From positions 2,418,001 through 2,482,000 of the forward strand of contig NZ_CP032630.1 in the NCBI RefSeq assembly GCF_003627075.1: DNA of 64,000 nt, in the 5' to 3' direction. Positions within the stretch are counted from its first letter, which is position 1; each line of letters starts with the position of its first letter. Under the pieces are notes generated by a model, which did no database searches, had not been told where the DNA came from, and saw nothing but the letters and a program-made list of their open reading frames with translations. Origin of the DNA: Protaetiibacter intestinalis. Its GTDB lineage: Bacteria; Actinomycetota; Actinomycetes; Actinomycetales; Microbacteriaceae. Of this stretch, positions 51,407 to 60,420 are shown in pieces. A program made the translations under genes and the position numbers.

Positions 51407-52440
51407 GGACACGACTGCTCGCGGGCGTGCTCGCGACCGCGGTGCTGAGCGCGGGACTCACCGCCGCCGGGATCGCGCTGCCGGCCGCCGCATGCGCGTG
51501 CGGGGCGCCGACGCCCCCCGCGGGCACCGTCGTCTCGGTCGGCGAGGAGCACGCACTCGTGAGCTACGACGGCACGACCGAGCGCATCGACCTCGTGCTC
51601 GACATGCTCGCCGACGGGGCCGACACGGGCCTCGTGCTGCCGACGCCGACGCCCGCGACCGTGAGCCTCGGCGACGCGAAGATCTTCGACGCACTCGACA
51701 CCCAGACCGCGCCCGAGGTGGAGGTCGTGGAGGACTGGTGGGGCGGGATGAGCGACGGTGCGTCGGCGGGTGCGCCGCCCGAGGTGCTGAGCGAGGTGGA
51801 TCTCGGTCCGGTGCAGGCGGTCACCCTCGCGGCCTCCGACGCCGCGGGACTGCAGGCGTGGCTGACCGCGAACGGTTACGGCATCGACCCGGCCGTGCAG
51901 TCGCTCTTCGCCGACTACATCGCCCGCGGCTGGTCGTTCGCGGCCCTCAAGCTGACGGGCGAGGAGCCGCTCGACGGCACCCTCGACCCCGTGCGCTTCG
52001 AGTTCGCCACGAGCGAGGTCGTCTACCCGCTGCTGCTCTCGCAGGCCGCCCAGACCCCGCAGACCGTGCGGCTGTACCTGTTCGGCGACGACACCATGCA
52101 GGCGGCTTTCCCCGACGGCACGGTCGCGGGCGACGTGACGTGGGCCGGTCCCGTGACCCAGGCCGTGCTCAAGCAGTTCGGCGCCTACCTCACCGTCGTC
52201 GAGGCCTACTTCCCGGATCCCGCGGGCCAGATCACGGGGGACCTCACGATCACCTCGACGGGTGCGCGCGCCGACTACACGCCCGTCGTCACCCGGACCA
52301 AGTACGTGCAGATCGGCGGCGTACCGGTGGGGCTCGCGCTCGCCGTCGTCGGCACGATCTTCGGCCTCATGGTGCTGCTCGTCGTGCTCGGCGGCATCGT
52401 GCACCGACGCGGCGAGAGACGCAGGCGCGTGCGCTACTAG
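51403..52440 (+). CDS. DUF2330-family membrane-anchored surface protein
   Basis: A 345-aa exported protein of unknown function. Signal peptide, then a short Cys-rich start ([11 protein letters not shown]) typical of DUF2330, a globular region with [18 protein letters not shown], and a C-terminal membrane helix at about 308-332 followed by a basic tail. Coupled to dxr by a 4-nt overlap. Confidence 0.82.
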   Translation: MRTRLLAGVLATAVLSAGLTAAGIALPAAACACGAPTPPAGTVVSVGEEHALVSYDGTTERIDLVLDMLADGADTGLVLPTPTPATVSLGDAKIFDALDTQTAPEVEVVEDWWGGMSDGASAGAPPEVLSEVDLGPVQAVTLAASDAAGLQAWLTANGYGIDPAVQSLFADYIARGWSFAALKLTGEEPLDGTLDPVRFEFATSEVVYPLLLSQAAQTPQTVRLYLFGDDTMQAAFPDGTVAGDVTWAGPVTQAVLKQFGAYLTVVEAYFPDPAGQITGDLTITSTGARADYTPVVTRTKYVQIGGVPVGLALAVVGTIFGLMVLLVVLGGIVHRRGERRRRVRY

Positions 52441-52459
52441 CGCTCAGCGCGATCCCGGG

Positions 52460-52485
52460 CCCGCCTGGGCGCGCTCCCAGGCGGG
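52460..52485. terminator. GC hairpin between DUF2330 gene and rseP
   Basis: Perfect 10-bp stem CCCGCCTGGG (52460-52469) / CCCAGGCGGG (52476-52485), 6-nt loop, 19 nt after the DUF2330 stop and just before the rseP -10 box. Probably ends the dxr transcript. Confidence 0.6.
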
Positions 52486-52491
52486 GTGCCC

Positions 52492-52497
52492 TAGCCT
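52492..52497 (+). promoter_or_regulatory. -10 box of a probable leaderless promoter (rseP)
   Basis: TAGCCT ends 6 nt before GTG 52504. Confidence 0.5.
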
Positions 52498-52503
52498 GGC
52501 GCG

Positions 52504-53829
52504 GTGGAAACCGTGCTGCTCTACGCCCTCGGCATCCTCGTCGTGGTCGTGGGGCTCGCGCTCTCGATCGGCCTCCACGAGCTCGGCCACCTCATCCCGG
52601 CCAAGAGGTTCGGGGTGAAGGTCGGGCAGTACATGATCGGCTTCGGCCCGACCCTGTGGTCGCGTCGACGCGGCGAGACCGAGTACGGCGTGAAGGCCAT
52701 CCCGCTCGGCGGCTACATCTCGATGGCGGGCATGTACCCGCCCGCCAAGGTCGGTGCGGGGTCGCGCACCGCGAGCACGGGCTTCTTCGACACGCTCGTG
52801 CAGGATGCGCGCGACCAGTCCGCCGAGACCATCGGCGAGGGCGACGAGGACCGCGTCTTCTACAAGCTCTCGGTGCCCAAGCGCATCGTCATCATGCTCG
52901 GCGGCCCCGTCATGAACCTGCTGATCGCGATCGTGCTGTACGCGATCGTGCTGTGCGGATTCGGGATCAACCAGTACTCGACGACGCTCGGCGCCGTCAA
53001 CGAGTGCGTCGTCACCGACGTCTCGCAGACCGAGTGCACCGACGCCGACCCGGCGGCCCCCGCCGCGGAGGCGGGGCTGCGACCCGGCGACCGGCTCGTC
53101 TCGATCGACGGCACGGCCGTGACCGACTGGAACCAGGCGAGCGAGCTCATCCGCAGCCACCCCGACGAGACGATCGCCTTCGTCGTCGAGCGCGACGGCT
53201 CCGAGGTGACCCTGCAGGTGACGCCCATGCTCGTCGAGCGGCAGCTCGTCGGCGACGACGGCCAGGGGGTCGTCGACGCAGACGGGAACCCCGTGACCCA
53301 GGAGGTCGGCTTCATCGGCGTGGGACCGGCCACCGAGAAGGTACGGCAGCCCGTGACCGCCGTGCTGCCCGCCGTGTGGGACAACACGGTCGCCGTCGGG
53401 AAGATCATCCTCACCCTCCCGCAGCGCCTCGTGCAGGTGGGTCAGGCGGCCTTCGGCGGCGACGAACGCGACCCGAACGGCCCCATCAGCGTCGTGGGCG
53501 TCGGCCGGCTCGCGGGGGAGATCACCGCGCTCGACGCGGCACCGGTGGCCGACCGGGCGGCGGGCCTGATCCAGATGCTCGCGGCGCTCAACGTCGCCCT
53601 CTTCGCCTTCAACCTCATCCCGCTGCTGCCGCTCGACGGCGGCCACGTCGCGGGGGCGCTGTGGGAGGCGATCCGCCGCGGCTTCGCGAAGCTGCGGGGA
53701 CGTCCGGACCCCGGGCCCGTCGACATCGCACGCCTCCTGCCGCTCACGATGGTGATCGTCGCGGTGCTCGCGGTGTCGAGCGCGCTGCTCATCTACGCGG
53801 ACATCGTCAACCCCGTCACCCTCCAGTAG
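52504..53829 (+). CDS. rseP: Site-2 membrane metalloprotease (RseP/Rip1-like)
   Basis: A 441-aa intramembrane zinc protease. HELGH at residues 25-29 in the first helix, a PDZ domain at about 180-260, and the third ligand region LPLDGGHV at about 376-382. It cuts membrane-bound regulators such as anti-sigma factors after a first cleavage. Gene order dxr - rseP - ispG is conserved in actinobacteria. The ECF sigma/membrane pair at 60421-62455 is one conceivable target. Confidence 0.94.
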   Translation: METVLLYALGILVVVVGLALSIGLHELGHLIPAKRFGVKVGQYMIGFGPTLWSRRRGETEYGVKAIPLGGYISMAGMYPPAKVGAGSRTASTGFFDTLVQDARDQSAETIGEGDEDRVFYKLSVPKRIVIMLGGPVMNLLIAIVLYAIVLCGFGINQYSTTLGAVNECVVTDVSQTECTDADPAAPAAEAGLRPGDRLVSIDGTAVTDWNQASELIRSHPDETIAFVVERDGSEVTLQVTPMLVERQLVGDDGQGVVDADGNPVTQEVGFIGVGPATEKVRQPVTAVLPAVWDNTVAVGKIILTLPQRLVQVGQAAFGGDERDPNGPISVVGVGRLAGEITALDAAPVADRAAGLIQMLAALNVALFAFNLIPLLPLDGGHVAGALWEAIRRGFAKLRGRPDPGPVDIARLLPLTMVIVAVLAVSSALLIYADIVNPVTLQ

Positions 53830-53847
53830 TCGGGGACGCGGCGCGAC

Positions 53848-55086
53848 TCAGGCGTCCAGCTCGGCCAAGCGCTCCGCCTGGTGGCGATAGCCGACCGTCT
53901 CGTAGCCGACGATCACGACGACGGGTGCGAGCACCACGAAGCTCAGCCAGACCGCGAGCGGGAGCCCGACGGCCGCCACCCCGACCGCCGCCGCCAGCAT
54001 GACGAGCGCGCCGAGGTAGAGCAGCAGGTGGAAGGGGTCGAAGGTGCCGATGAGCAACGAGTACAGGGCGAAGAACGCCGTGAGCAGCACCCAGGTGGGC
54101 ACCGCGACGGCGAGGGCCACCGCGACCGAGGTGAGGTGCGACTCGCCCTCCGTCGTGAGTGCGGCGACGTCGAGCCCCGCGCCGGTCGCCACGAGGGCGC
54201 CGAACAGGACGATGTGGCCGTAGCCCCAGACGAAGCCGCGCCGGGGGAACCGGGCGAGCAGCACGCCCGAGGGGAGCATGAAGTACATCCACCACAGGGC
54301 GAAGGCGAGGGCGGTCCCGGCGAAGCCGACGATCGCCGCATCCGCCGTCCACCCCGACTCCTGCACGATCGCGCTGATCGTCGTGGCGGTGCCAAGGACC
54401 ACCTCGCCGAGCGTGATGATGACGAGCAGCCCGTAGCGCTCGGCGATGTGATGCGGATGCCAGGGCGTCCGCTGGAGCCGGTTCTCGGCGAAGATCGGCC
54501 CCACCGTCTCGATGAGGTAGAGCGGCACGGCGGCGACCAGGCCCGCCACGAGCGGCAGATGGCCGAGGCCGAGCGCGACCCAGCCGAGCTGGGCGAGCAG
54601 CAGGGACCCGGCGAAGGCGAGCGCCGTGCGGCGGTGCACGGGATCCTGCACCGCCACCCGCAGCCAGAGCGCCAGCATCCCGAGGCGCATGACGATGTAG
54701 CCCGCCACGACGAGGCCCGGGTCGAGCTCGCCCTCCTCGATGCTCGCGAAGACCTGCGGCACCCCGAGGCTCAGGATGAGCACGCCCACCATCTGCACGA
54801 GTGTCATGAGCCGCACGTACCAGTCGTCGGTGTCGAACGCCGACGCCCACCACGAGTAGTTGATCCAGGCCCAGCTCACCGCGAACGTCGAGAAGCCGAA
54901 GGCGAGCAGCCCGCTCGCGGTGTGCCCGCCCGCGATCGCGTGGGCGAGCTGGGTCGAGGTCGCCCCGAAGGCGATCACGAAGGTCAGGTCGAACAGCAGC
55001 TCGAGCGGCGAGGAGGCGCGGTGCGGCTCGCCCGGGTCCCTGCCCTGGATGCGGCGGAGGCGATGGTGGAGCGGGACGCTGGTCAC
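53848..55086 (-). CDS. ltrA: Low temperature requirement protein A (LtrA) family membrane protein
   Basis: A 412-aa polytopic protein with about twelve hydrophobic helices. Family-typical ELLFDLTFVIAFGATST near residue 28 and ERYGLLVIITLGEVVLG near residue 220. LtrA was named from a Listeria cold-growth phenotype; the molecular role is unknown. It interrupts the otherwise + strand rseP-ispG order. GTG start with TAGTGT 6 nt upstream (leaderless). Confidence 0.9.
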   Translation of the reverse strand: MTSVPLHHRLRRIQGRDPGEPHRASSPLELLFDLTFVIAFGATSTQLAHAIAGGHTASGLLAFGFSTFAVSWAWINYSWWASAFDTDDWYVRLMTLVQMVGVLILSLGVPQVFASIEEGELDPGLVVAGYIVMRLGMLALWLRVAVQDPVHRRTALAFAGSLLLAQLGWVALGLGHLPLVAGLVAAVPLYLIETVGPIFAENRLQRTPWHPHHIAERYGLLVIITLGEVVLGTATTISAIVQESGWTADAAIVGFAGTALAFALWWMYFMLPSGVLLARFPRRGFVWGYGHIVLFGALVATGAGLDVAALTTEGESHLTSVAVALAVAVPTWVLLTAFFALYSLLIGTFDPFHLLLYLGALVMLAAAVGVAAVGLPLAVWLSFVVLAPVVVIVGYETVGYRHQAERLAELDA

Positions 55087-55092
55087 GGCGGC

Positions 55093-55098
55093 ACACTA
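55093..55098 (-). promoter_or_regulatory. -10 box of a probable leaderless promoter (ltrA)
   Basis: TAGTGT on the minus strand, 6 nt before the GTG start at 55086. Confidence 0.45.
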
Positions 55099-55149
55099 GC
55101 GCGCCGCTCCGGCGCCGCGCCCGTCCCGGCGGCACCCAGGTGCCGGATC

Positions 55150-55155
55150 TAAGCT
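55150..55155 (+). promoter_or_regulatory. -10 box of a probable leaderless promoter (ispG)
   Basis: TAAGCT ends 6 nt before GTG 55162. Confidence 0.55.
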
Positions 55156-55161
55156 GGGACC

Positions 55162-56316
55162 GTGCCTGCTGTGAACATCGGGATGCCCAAGTCCGCGCCC
55201 GAGACCCTCGCTCCGCGCCGCACGTCCCGCCAGATCAAGGTCGGCAAGGTGCTGGTCGGGGGCGACGCGCCCGTCAGCGTCCAGTCGATGACGACGACGC
55301 CGACCACCAACATCAACGGCACCCTGCAGCAGATCGCCGAGCTCACGGCATCCGGGTGCGACATCGTGCGCGTCGCCGTGCCGAGCCAGGACGACGCGGA
55401 TGTGCTGCACATCATCGCCAAGAAGAGCCAGATCCCGGTCATCGCCGACATCCACTTCCAGCCGAAGTACGTCTTCCAGGCGATCGACGCGGGCTGCGCG
55501 GCGGTGCGCGTGAACCCCGGCAACATCCGAAAGTTCGACGACCAGGTGGGCGCCATCGCGAAGGCGGCGAAGGATGCGGGCGTCAGCCTGCGCATCGGAG
55601 TGAACGCCGGATCCCTCGACCCGCGGCTGCTCGAGCGGTACGGCAAGGCCACGCCCGAGGCGCTCGTCGAGAGCGCGGTGTGGGAGGCGAGCCTGTTCGA
55701 GGAGCACGACTTCCACGACTTCAAGATCTCGGTCAAGCACAACGACCCCATCGTCATGGTGAAGGCCTACCGGCTGCTCGCCGAGCGCGGCGACTGGCCG
55801 CTGCACCTCGGCGTCACCGAGGCCGGCCCCGAGTTCCAGGGCACCATCAAGTCGGCGACAGCCTTCGGCATCCTGCTCTCGGAGGGCATCGGCGACACGA
55901 TCCGCGTCTCGCTGTCGGCGCCGCCCGCCCAGGAGGTGAAGGTGGGCCTGCAGATCCTGCAGTCGCTCAACCTCCGCGAACGCAAGCTCGAGATCGTGTC
56001 GTGCCCCTCCTGCGGCCGCGCACAGGTGGACGTCTACACGCTCGCCAACGACGTGACCGAGGGCCTCAAGAACGTGACGGTGCCGCTGCGCGTCGCGGTC
56101 ATGGGCTGCGTCGTCAACGGCCCGGGCGAGGCACGCGAGGCGGACCTCGGGGTCGCCTCGGGCAACGGCAAGGGGCAGATCTTCGTCAAGGGCGAGGTCA
56201 TCAAGACGGTGCCCGAGGCCGAGATCGTCGGGACCCTCATCGCCGAGGCGCGCCGCATCGCCGACGAGATGGGCGACGAGGCGGGCGTCGGCGAGCCCGT
56301 CGTCGTCACGAGCTGA
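55162..56316 (+). CDS. ispG: 4-hydroxy-3-methylbut-2-enyl diphosphate synthase
   Basis: A 384-aa 4Fe-4S enzyme for the penultimate MEP-pathway step. The TIM-barrel domain starts at [15 protein letters not shown]; the cluster ligands are the Cys pair in [11 protein letters not shown] and the Cys in [12 protein letters not shown] near residue 315. Length is normal for the bacterial two-domain form. Confidence 0.96.
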   Translation: MPAVNIGMPKSAPETLAPRRTSRQIKVGKVLVGGDAPVSVQSMTTTPTTNINGTLQQIAELTASGCDIVRVAVPSQDDADVLHIIAKKSQIPVIADIHFQPKYVFQAIDAGCAAVRVNPGNIRKFDDQVGAIAKAAKDAGVSLRIGVNAGSLDPRLLERYGKATPEALVESAVWEASLFEEHDFHDFKISVKHNDPIVMVKAYRLLAERGDWPLHLGVTEAGPEFQGTIKSATAFGILLSEGIGDTIRVSLSAPPAQEVKVGLQILQSLNLRERKLEIVSCPSCGRAQVDVYTLANDVTEGLKNVTVPLRVAVMGCVVNGPGEAREADLGVASGNGKGQIFVKGEVIKTVPEAEIVGTLIAEARRIADEMGDEAGVGEPVVVTS

Positions 56317-56357
56317 GCCTCGCGAAACGTTGGGTGGCGCGATGCCGTCCGGCTTCC

Positions 56358-56363
56358 TAGCGT
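56358..56363 (+). promoter_or_regulatory. -10 box of a probable leaderless promoter (small lipoprotein gene)
   Basis: TAGCGT ends 7 nt before GTG 56371 and supports that start over a GTG at 56362, which overlaps the box. Confidence 0.45.
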
Positions 56364-56370
56364 GAGAGCC

Positions 56371-56847
56371 GTGAAGCGACGCATCGCGGCGACCGCCGCC
56401 CTCCTGCTGGCCCTCGGCCCCGCCCTCGCGGGCTGCGGGCGGACCGCGTACGCCTGCGCGGACTGGGTCGACTTCGACGACGCCCAGAAGATGTACGACG
56501 AGGCGGTGCTCGTGGTCGCCGGCACGGCGGGCGGCGCCGACGGTCGGGTGGAGTTCGACACGGGTCCGGGGGACCGGCACCGCGTCGAGATCGACACCGT
56601 GCTCAAGGGTGAGCTCGAGGCGTCGGAGCTCTGGGCCGCCTCGCCGCGCGACTACTGCGTCGAGCATCCGCCCCAGCCCGCGGACGACCCGATCCCGACG
56701 GGGGAGCGGGTGCTGCTGTTCCTGCGCCCCGCGGCGGGGATGCCGCAGGACCTCGACGAGGTGCGCGCGTGGAGCACCCTCACGCCGCGCGCCGGCGTGC
56801 TCGCCTTCCCCGAGGGGTCCGAGCCGCCGTTCGACACGGGCGGGTGA
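56371..56847 (+). CDS. Small secreted lipoprotein, unknown function
   Basis: A 158-aa protein with a signal peptide ending in lipobox ALAGC and a mature domain of about 130 residues holding three further Cys. YDEAVLVVAGTAGG and VLLFLRPAAG suggest a small beta-rich fold. I do not recognise the family. It precedes the glycosyltransferase by 4 nt, so both may be made from one mRNA. Confidence 0.7.
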   Translation: MKRRIAATAALLLALGPALAGCGRTAYACADWVDFDDAQKMYDEAVLVVAGTAGGADGRVEFDTGPGDRHRVEIDTVLKGELEASELWAASPRDYCVEHPPQPADDPIPTGERVLLFLRPAAGMPQDLDEVRAWSTLTPRAGVLAFPEGSEPPFDTGG

Positions 56848-56851
56848 GCGC

Positions 56852-57979
56852 GTGCCGGCGAGAGCTTCGGCTGCGGGCACCCGGGTGCTCGTGGTGACGG
56901 CGCACGCCGGGGGCAACACGCAGCCCGTCGCGGCCGTCATCGCGGCGCTCGCCCGGCGCGGATGCCGGGTGCGGGTGCTCGCGCACCCCGCGGTCTCGGC
57001 GGCGTACGAGGCGAGCGGCGCCGAGTTCCTGCCCTACCGTCACGCGCGGCCGTGGTCGCCGCTCGCCGCGCGCCCCGGCATCCGCTCGATGCTCGGCTGG
57101 CTGGGGCTCGCCTCCGACCGCGGGATCGCCCGGGACGTCGCCGAGGAGCTCGCGCGCGAGCCGGCGGATGTCGTGCTCGTGGACTGCATGGTCCCCGTCG
57201 CGCTCGCGCCGGCGCGTGCGTCCGGGGCGACGACGGTGCTCGTGCTGCACGCCTTCTCGCGCTACTGGACCGGCCAGTGGCGCCCGACGAGCCCGATGGG
57301 GGCGTGGCTGCGGGTGCGGCGCGCCCACCCGGCACGGCATCCGGCGGACCTCGCGATCGTGCTGACCGACCCCGGGCTCGATCCGGTCGATCCGTCGGCG
57401 ATCCCGGCGGCGGGGCTCGTGCAGGCGGGGCCCGTGCTCGCCGGCGGGGGCGCGGCGGCGGGTAGTGCGGCGGGGCGGGTGGTCGTGAGCTTCAGCACCA
57501 TCAGCTATCCGGGGCAGCGCGAGGCGCTGCAGCGGACGCTCGACGCCGTCGGGGCACTGCCGGTCGACGCGGTCGTGACGCTCGCGCCGTCGCTCGACGC
57601 GCAGGAGCTGCGCATCCCCGCGAACGTCGAGCGACGCGGCTTCACCCCGCACGCGGAGCTGCTGCCCGGGGCGCGGCTGCTGGTCGGCCACGGCGGCCAC
57701 GGCACGACGATGGCCGCGCTCGCCGCGGGCGTCCCGGTGCTCGTCGTCGCCATGAGCTCGCACGCCGACCAGCCGCTCGTCGGCGAGGCGGTCGCGCGGG
57801 CCGGAGTGGGGGAGAGCCTGCACCGCGAGGCCTCCGTGGCGCAGCTGCGCGCCGCGATCGAACGGTTGCTCGGCGACGAGGCGGTCGCGGCGCGCGCGGC
57901 CCGACTCGGGGAGCGGCTACGCGACGCGGATGCGGCCGAGCGCGCGGCATCCGCGGTACTCGCGGCGGCATCCGGGTGA
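56852..57979 (+). CDS. GT1-family glycosyltransferase (MGT/UGT-like)
   Basis: A 375-aa GT-B enzyme. The N-terminal half starts [16 protein letters not shown] and the C-terminal donor site carries [20 protein letters not shown] with [10 protein letters not shown], the classic nucleotide-sugar motif of macrolide/UDP-glycosyltransferases. Acceptor unknown; could glycosylate a lipid or secondary metabolite. GTG 56852 is the best-supported start, giving a complete N-terminal Rossmann fold. Confidence 0.85.
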   Translation: MPARASAAGTRVLVVTAHAGGNTQPVAAVIAALARRGCRVRVLAHPAVSAAYEASGAEFLPYRHARPWSPLAARPGIRSMLGWLGLASDRGIARDVAEELAREPADVVLVDCMVPVALAPARASGATTVLVLHAFSRYWTGQWRPTSPMGAWLRVRRAHPARHPADLAIVLTDPGLDPVDPSAIPAAGLVQAGPVLAGGGAAAGSAAGRVVVSFSTISYPGQREALQRTLDAVGALPVDAVVTLAPSLDAQELRIPANVERRGFTPHAELLPGARLLVGHGGHGTTMAALAAGVPVLVVAMSSHADQPLVGEAVARAGVGESLHREASVAQLRAAIERLLGDEAVAARAARLGERLRDADAAERAASAVLAAASG

Positions 57980-58014
57980 CCGCGTGCTCGTGCGGGTCGC
58001 CGGGCGCGCGCGGC

Positions 58015-58020
58015 TACAGT
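58015..58020 (+). promoter_or_regulatory. -10 box of a probable leaderless promoter (proS)
   Basis: TACAGT ends 6 nt before GTG 58027. Confidence 0.55.
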
Positions 58021-58026
58021 AAACGG

Positions 58027-59799
58027 GTGCCCACGCTCCTCTCCCAGCTCTTCGTCCGCACCCTGAAGGAAGACCCCGCCGACGCCGAGGCCACGAGCCA
58101 CAAGCTGCTCGTGCGCGCCGGCTACATCCGCCGGCAGGCGCCGGGCATCTTCGCGTGGCTGCCGCTCGGGCTACGGGTGCGCGCGAAGATCGAGCGCGTC
58201 ATCCGCGAGGAGATGGCGGCCGCCGGTGCCCAGGAGGTGCTGTTCCCGGCCCTGCTGCCCCGCGAGCCCTACGAGGCCACCGGGCGCTGGGAGGAGTACG
58301 GCGACGGCATCTTCCGCCTGCAGGACCGCAAGGGCGCCGACTACCTCCTCGCGCCCACCCACGAGGAGGTCTTCACCCTGCTCGTGAAGGACCTCTACTC
58401 GAGCTACAAGGACCTGCCGCTCACGATCTTCCAGATCCAGGACAAGTACCGCGACGAGGCGCGACCCCGCGCGGGCCTGCTGCGCGGCCGCGAGTTCTCG
58501 ATGAAGGACGCCTACTCCTTCGACCACACGGATGCGGGCCTCGACGTCTCGTACCAGGCGCAGCGCGACGCCTACGAGCGCATCTTCACGCGGCTCGGCC
58601 TCGACTACGTGATCGTGCAGGCGGATGCCGGCGCCATGGGCGGATCGCGCTCCGAGGAGTTCCTGCACCCCACCGAGATCGGCGAGGACACCTTCGTGCG
58701 CTCCGCGGGCGGCTACGCGGCGAACGTCGAGGCGTTCACGACGGTCGCGCCCGCGGCGCTGCCCATCGAGGGCCAGCCGGAGGCGGCCGTGCACGACACC
58801 CCGAACACGCCCACCATCGCGACGCTCGTCGATGTCGCGAACGCGGGCGTGCCGCGTGAGGATCGCGCCTGGACGGCCGCCGACACGCTCAAGAACGTCG
58901 TGCTCGCCCTCACCCACCTCGACGGCACGCGCGAGCTCGTCATCGTCGCGGTGCCCGGCGACCGCGAGGTCGACCTGAAGCGCGCCGAGGTGGCGTTCGC
59001 GCCCGCGGAGGTGGAGCCCGCGACCGAGGCGGACTTCGACAAGAACCCCGTGCTCGTGAAGGGCTACATCGGCCCGTGGTCGCCCACCGGGGCGGTGCTG
59101 GGCGAGGAGTCGGCATCCGGCATCCGCTACCTCGGCGACCCGCGCGTCGTCGACGGCACGAGCTGGATCACCGGTGCCAACGTCGACGGCAAGCACGTGT
59201 TCGGCCTCGTCGCGGGCCGTGACTTCACCCTCGACGGCACGGTCGAGATCGCCGAGGTGCGCGCGGGCGACCCCGCCCCCGACGGCTCGGGGCCCGTCGA
59301 GCTCGCCCGCGGCATGGAGATCGGGCACGTGTTCCAGCTCGGCCGCAAGTACGCCGAGGCGCTCGGCCTGAAGGTGCTCGACGAGAACGGCAAGCTCGTG
59401 ACCGTCACGATGGGCTCCTACGGCATCGGCGTCACCCGCATCCTGGCGGCGATCGCCGAGACCACCGCCGACGAGCGCGGGCTGCTGTGGCCGCGCGGCA
59501 TCGCGCCGTTCGACGTGCACGTCGTCGCGACCGGCAAGGACGAGGTGGCCTTCGAGCTCGCGGCCTCGCTCGCCGCCTCGCTCGAGGCGGAGCGCTTCGA
59601 GGTGCTCTACGACGACCGCCCCAAGGTCTCCCCGGGCGTCAAGTTCGGCGACGCCGAGCTGCTCGGCGTGCCGACCGTCGTGATCGTGGGTCGCGGCGCC
59701 GCCGACGGCCTCGTCGAGCTGTGGGACCGTCGCACGAACGAGCGCACCGAGGTCCCCGCCGCGGACCTCGTGGAGCGCTTCACCGCATCCCTCACCTGA
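58027..59799 (+). CDS. proS: Prolyl-tRNA synthetase (bacterial type)
   Basis: A 590-aa class II synthetase charging tRNA-Pro. Motif 2 region [20 protein letters not shown], an editing (INS) domain at about 230-390, motif 3 region [15 protein letters not shown] and a C-terminal anticodon-binding domain (about 490-590). The GTG at 58027 is favoured over an ATG 51 nt upstream because the protein then begins at the conserved [13 protein letters not shown] and has a fitting -10 box. Confidence 0.96.
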   Translation: MPTLLSQLFVRTLKEDPADAEATSHKLLVRAGYIRRQAPGIFAWLPLGLRVRAKIERVIREEMAAAGAQEVLFPALLPREPYEATGRWEEYGDGIFRLQDRKGADYLLAPTHEEVFTLLVKDLYSSYKDLPLTIFQIQDKYRDEARPRAGLLRGREFSMKDAYSFDHTDAGLDVSYQAQRDAYERIFTRLGLDYVIVQADAGAMGGSRSEEFLHPTEIGEDTFVRSAGGYAANVEAFTTVAPAALPIEGQPEAAVHDTPNTPTIATLVDVANAGVPREDRAWTAADTLKNVVLALTHLDGTRELVIVAVPGDREVDLKRAEVAFAPAEVEPATEADFDKNPVLVKGYIGPWSPTGAVLGEESASGIRYLGDPRVVDGTSWITGANVDGKHVFGLVAGRDFTLDGTVEIAEVRAGDPAPDGSGPVELARGMEIGHVFQLGRKYAEALGLKVLDENGKLVTVTMGSYGIGVTRILAAIAETTADERGLLWPRGIAPFDVHVVATGKDEVAFELAASLAASLEAERFEVLYDDRPKVSPGVKFGDAELLGVPTVVIVGRGAADGLVELWDRRTNERTEVPAADLVERFTASLT

Positions 59800-59806
59800 G
59801 ACTCGG

Positions 59807-59861
59807 GATTCGTGCCGTCTGGTCGCTATTCGGGACTCGAATCGACCAGATGGCACGAATC
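59807..59861. repeat. Palindromic repeat, copy A
   Basis: Arms GATTCGTGCCGTCTGGTCG (59807-59825) and its near-perfect reverse complement at 59843-59861 (one G-U mismatch), with an inner 5-bp stem ATTCG/CGAAT. It starts 7 nt after the proS stop. The first 26 nt are identical to copy B at 60352. Copies A and B bracket a broken gene, like paired REP elements. Confidence 0.85.
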
Positions 59862-59918
59862 TCCTCACCCTGTGGATGAGCGGCGCGGCATCGAGGGCGG
59901 ACCGGGCATGCTGCGGGG

Positions 59919-60351
59919 ATGTCGCGTCCTCCCCGGAGACTCCCGCCCGAACTCGCGGGGCTCGCGATCCGCACCTCGGAGGCGGCGATCTGGGACGTGT
60001 CCAGGTCGCGAATGCGGCGAAGGGATGTGGCGCATCCCTTCCACGGCGTCTCGGGCGTCGAGTTGCGGCTTGACACGATTCGCGAGCGGTGCGCGGCGTT
60101 CCAGCCGATCATGCTCGACGGGCAGGCGTTCAGCCATGTGACCGCGGCGGCGCTGTACGGGGCGCCCCTCCCGTCGTGGCTCACAGACGAGCCGCTACAC
60201 GTCTCGGTGCTGTTCCCGCGCACCCCGCCGCCGGGAGCTGTTCGAGGACGCTGGCTACCGCGTCATCCGCGTCACCGCCGCCGACCTGTTCGGCGACCCT
60301 GCCGCCTTCCTCGCACGCCTCCGCACCGTGCTCATCGTGCGACGAGCCTGA
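59919..60351 (+). pseudogene. Broken DUF559-type endonuclease-domain / AbiEi-like gene
   Basis: ATG 59919 opens a frame encoding LAIRTSEAAIWDVSRSRMRR...HVTAAALYGAPLPSWL, typical of the N-terminal part of actinobacterial DUF559/AbiEi-like proteins. Near 60225 this frame becomes Arg-rich nonsense, while another frame carries the expected C-terminus ELFEDAGYRVIRVTAADLF and ends at TGA 60349-60351. The central part (about half of a normal 280-300 aa protein) is missing, so an internal deletion with frameshift destroyed the gene. This fills most of the 620 nt between proS and the next gene. Confidence 0.75.
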
Positions 60352-60407
60352 GATTCGTGCCGTCTGGTCGCTATTCGAGCCCCGAAGCGACCAAACGGCA
60401 CGAATCT
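60351..60407. repeat. Palindromic repeat, copy B
   Basis: 21-nt arms at 60351-60371 and 60387-60407 with one mismatch, starting at the last base of the pseudogene stop. It lies 13 nt from the stop of the minus-strand gene at 60421 and may also terminate transcription from both sides. Confidence 0.85.
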
Positions 60408-60420
60408 CTAGGCCTCTGCG

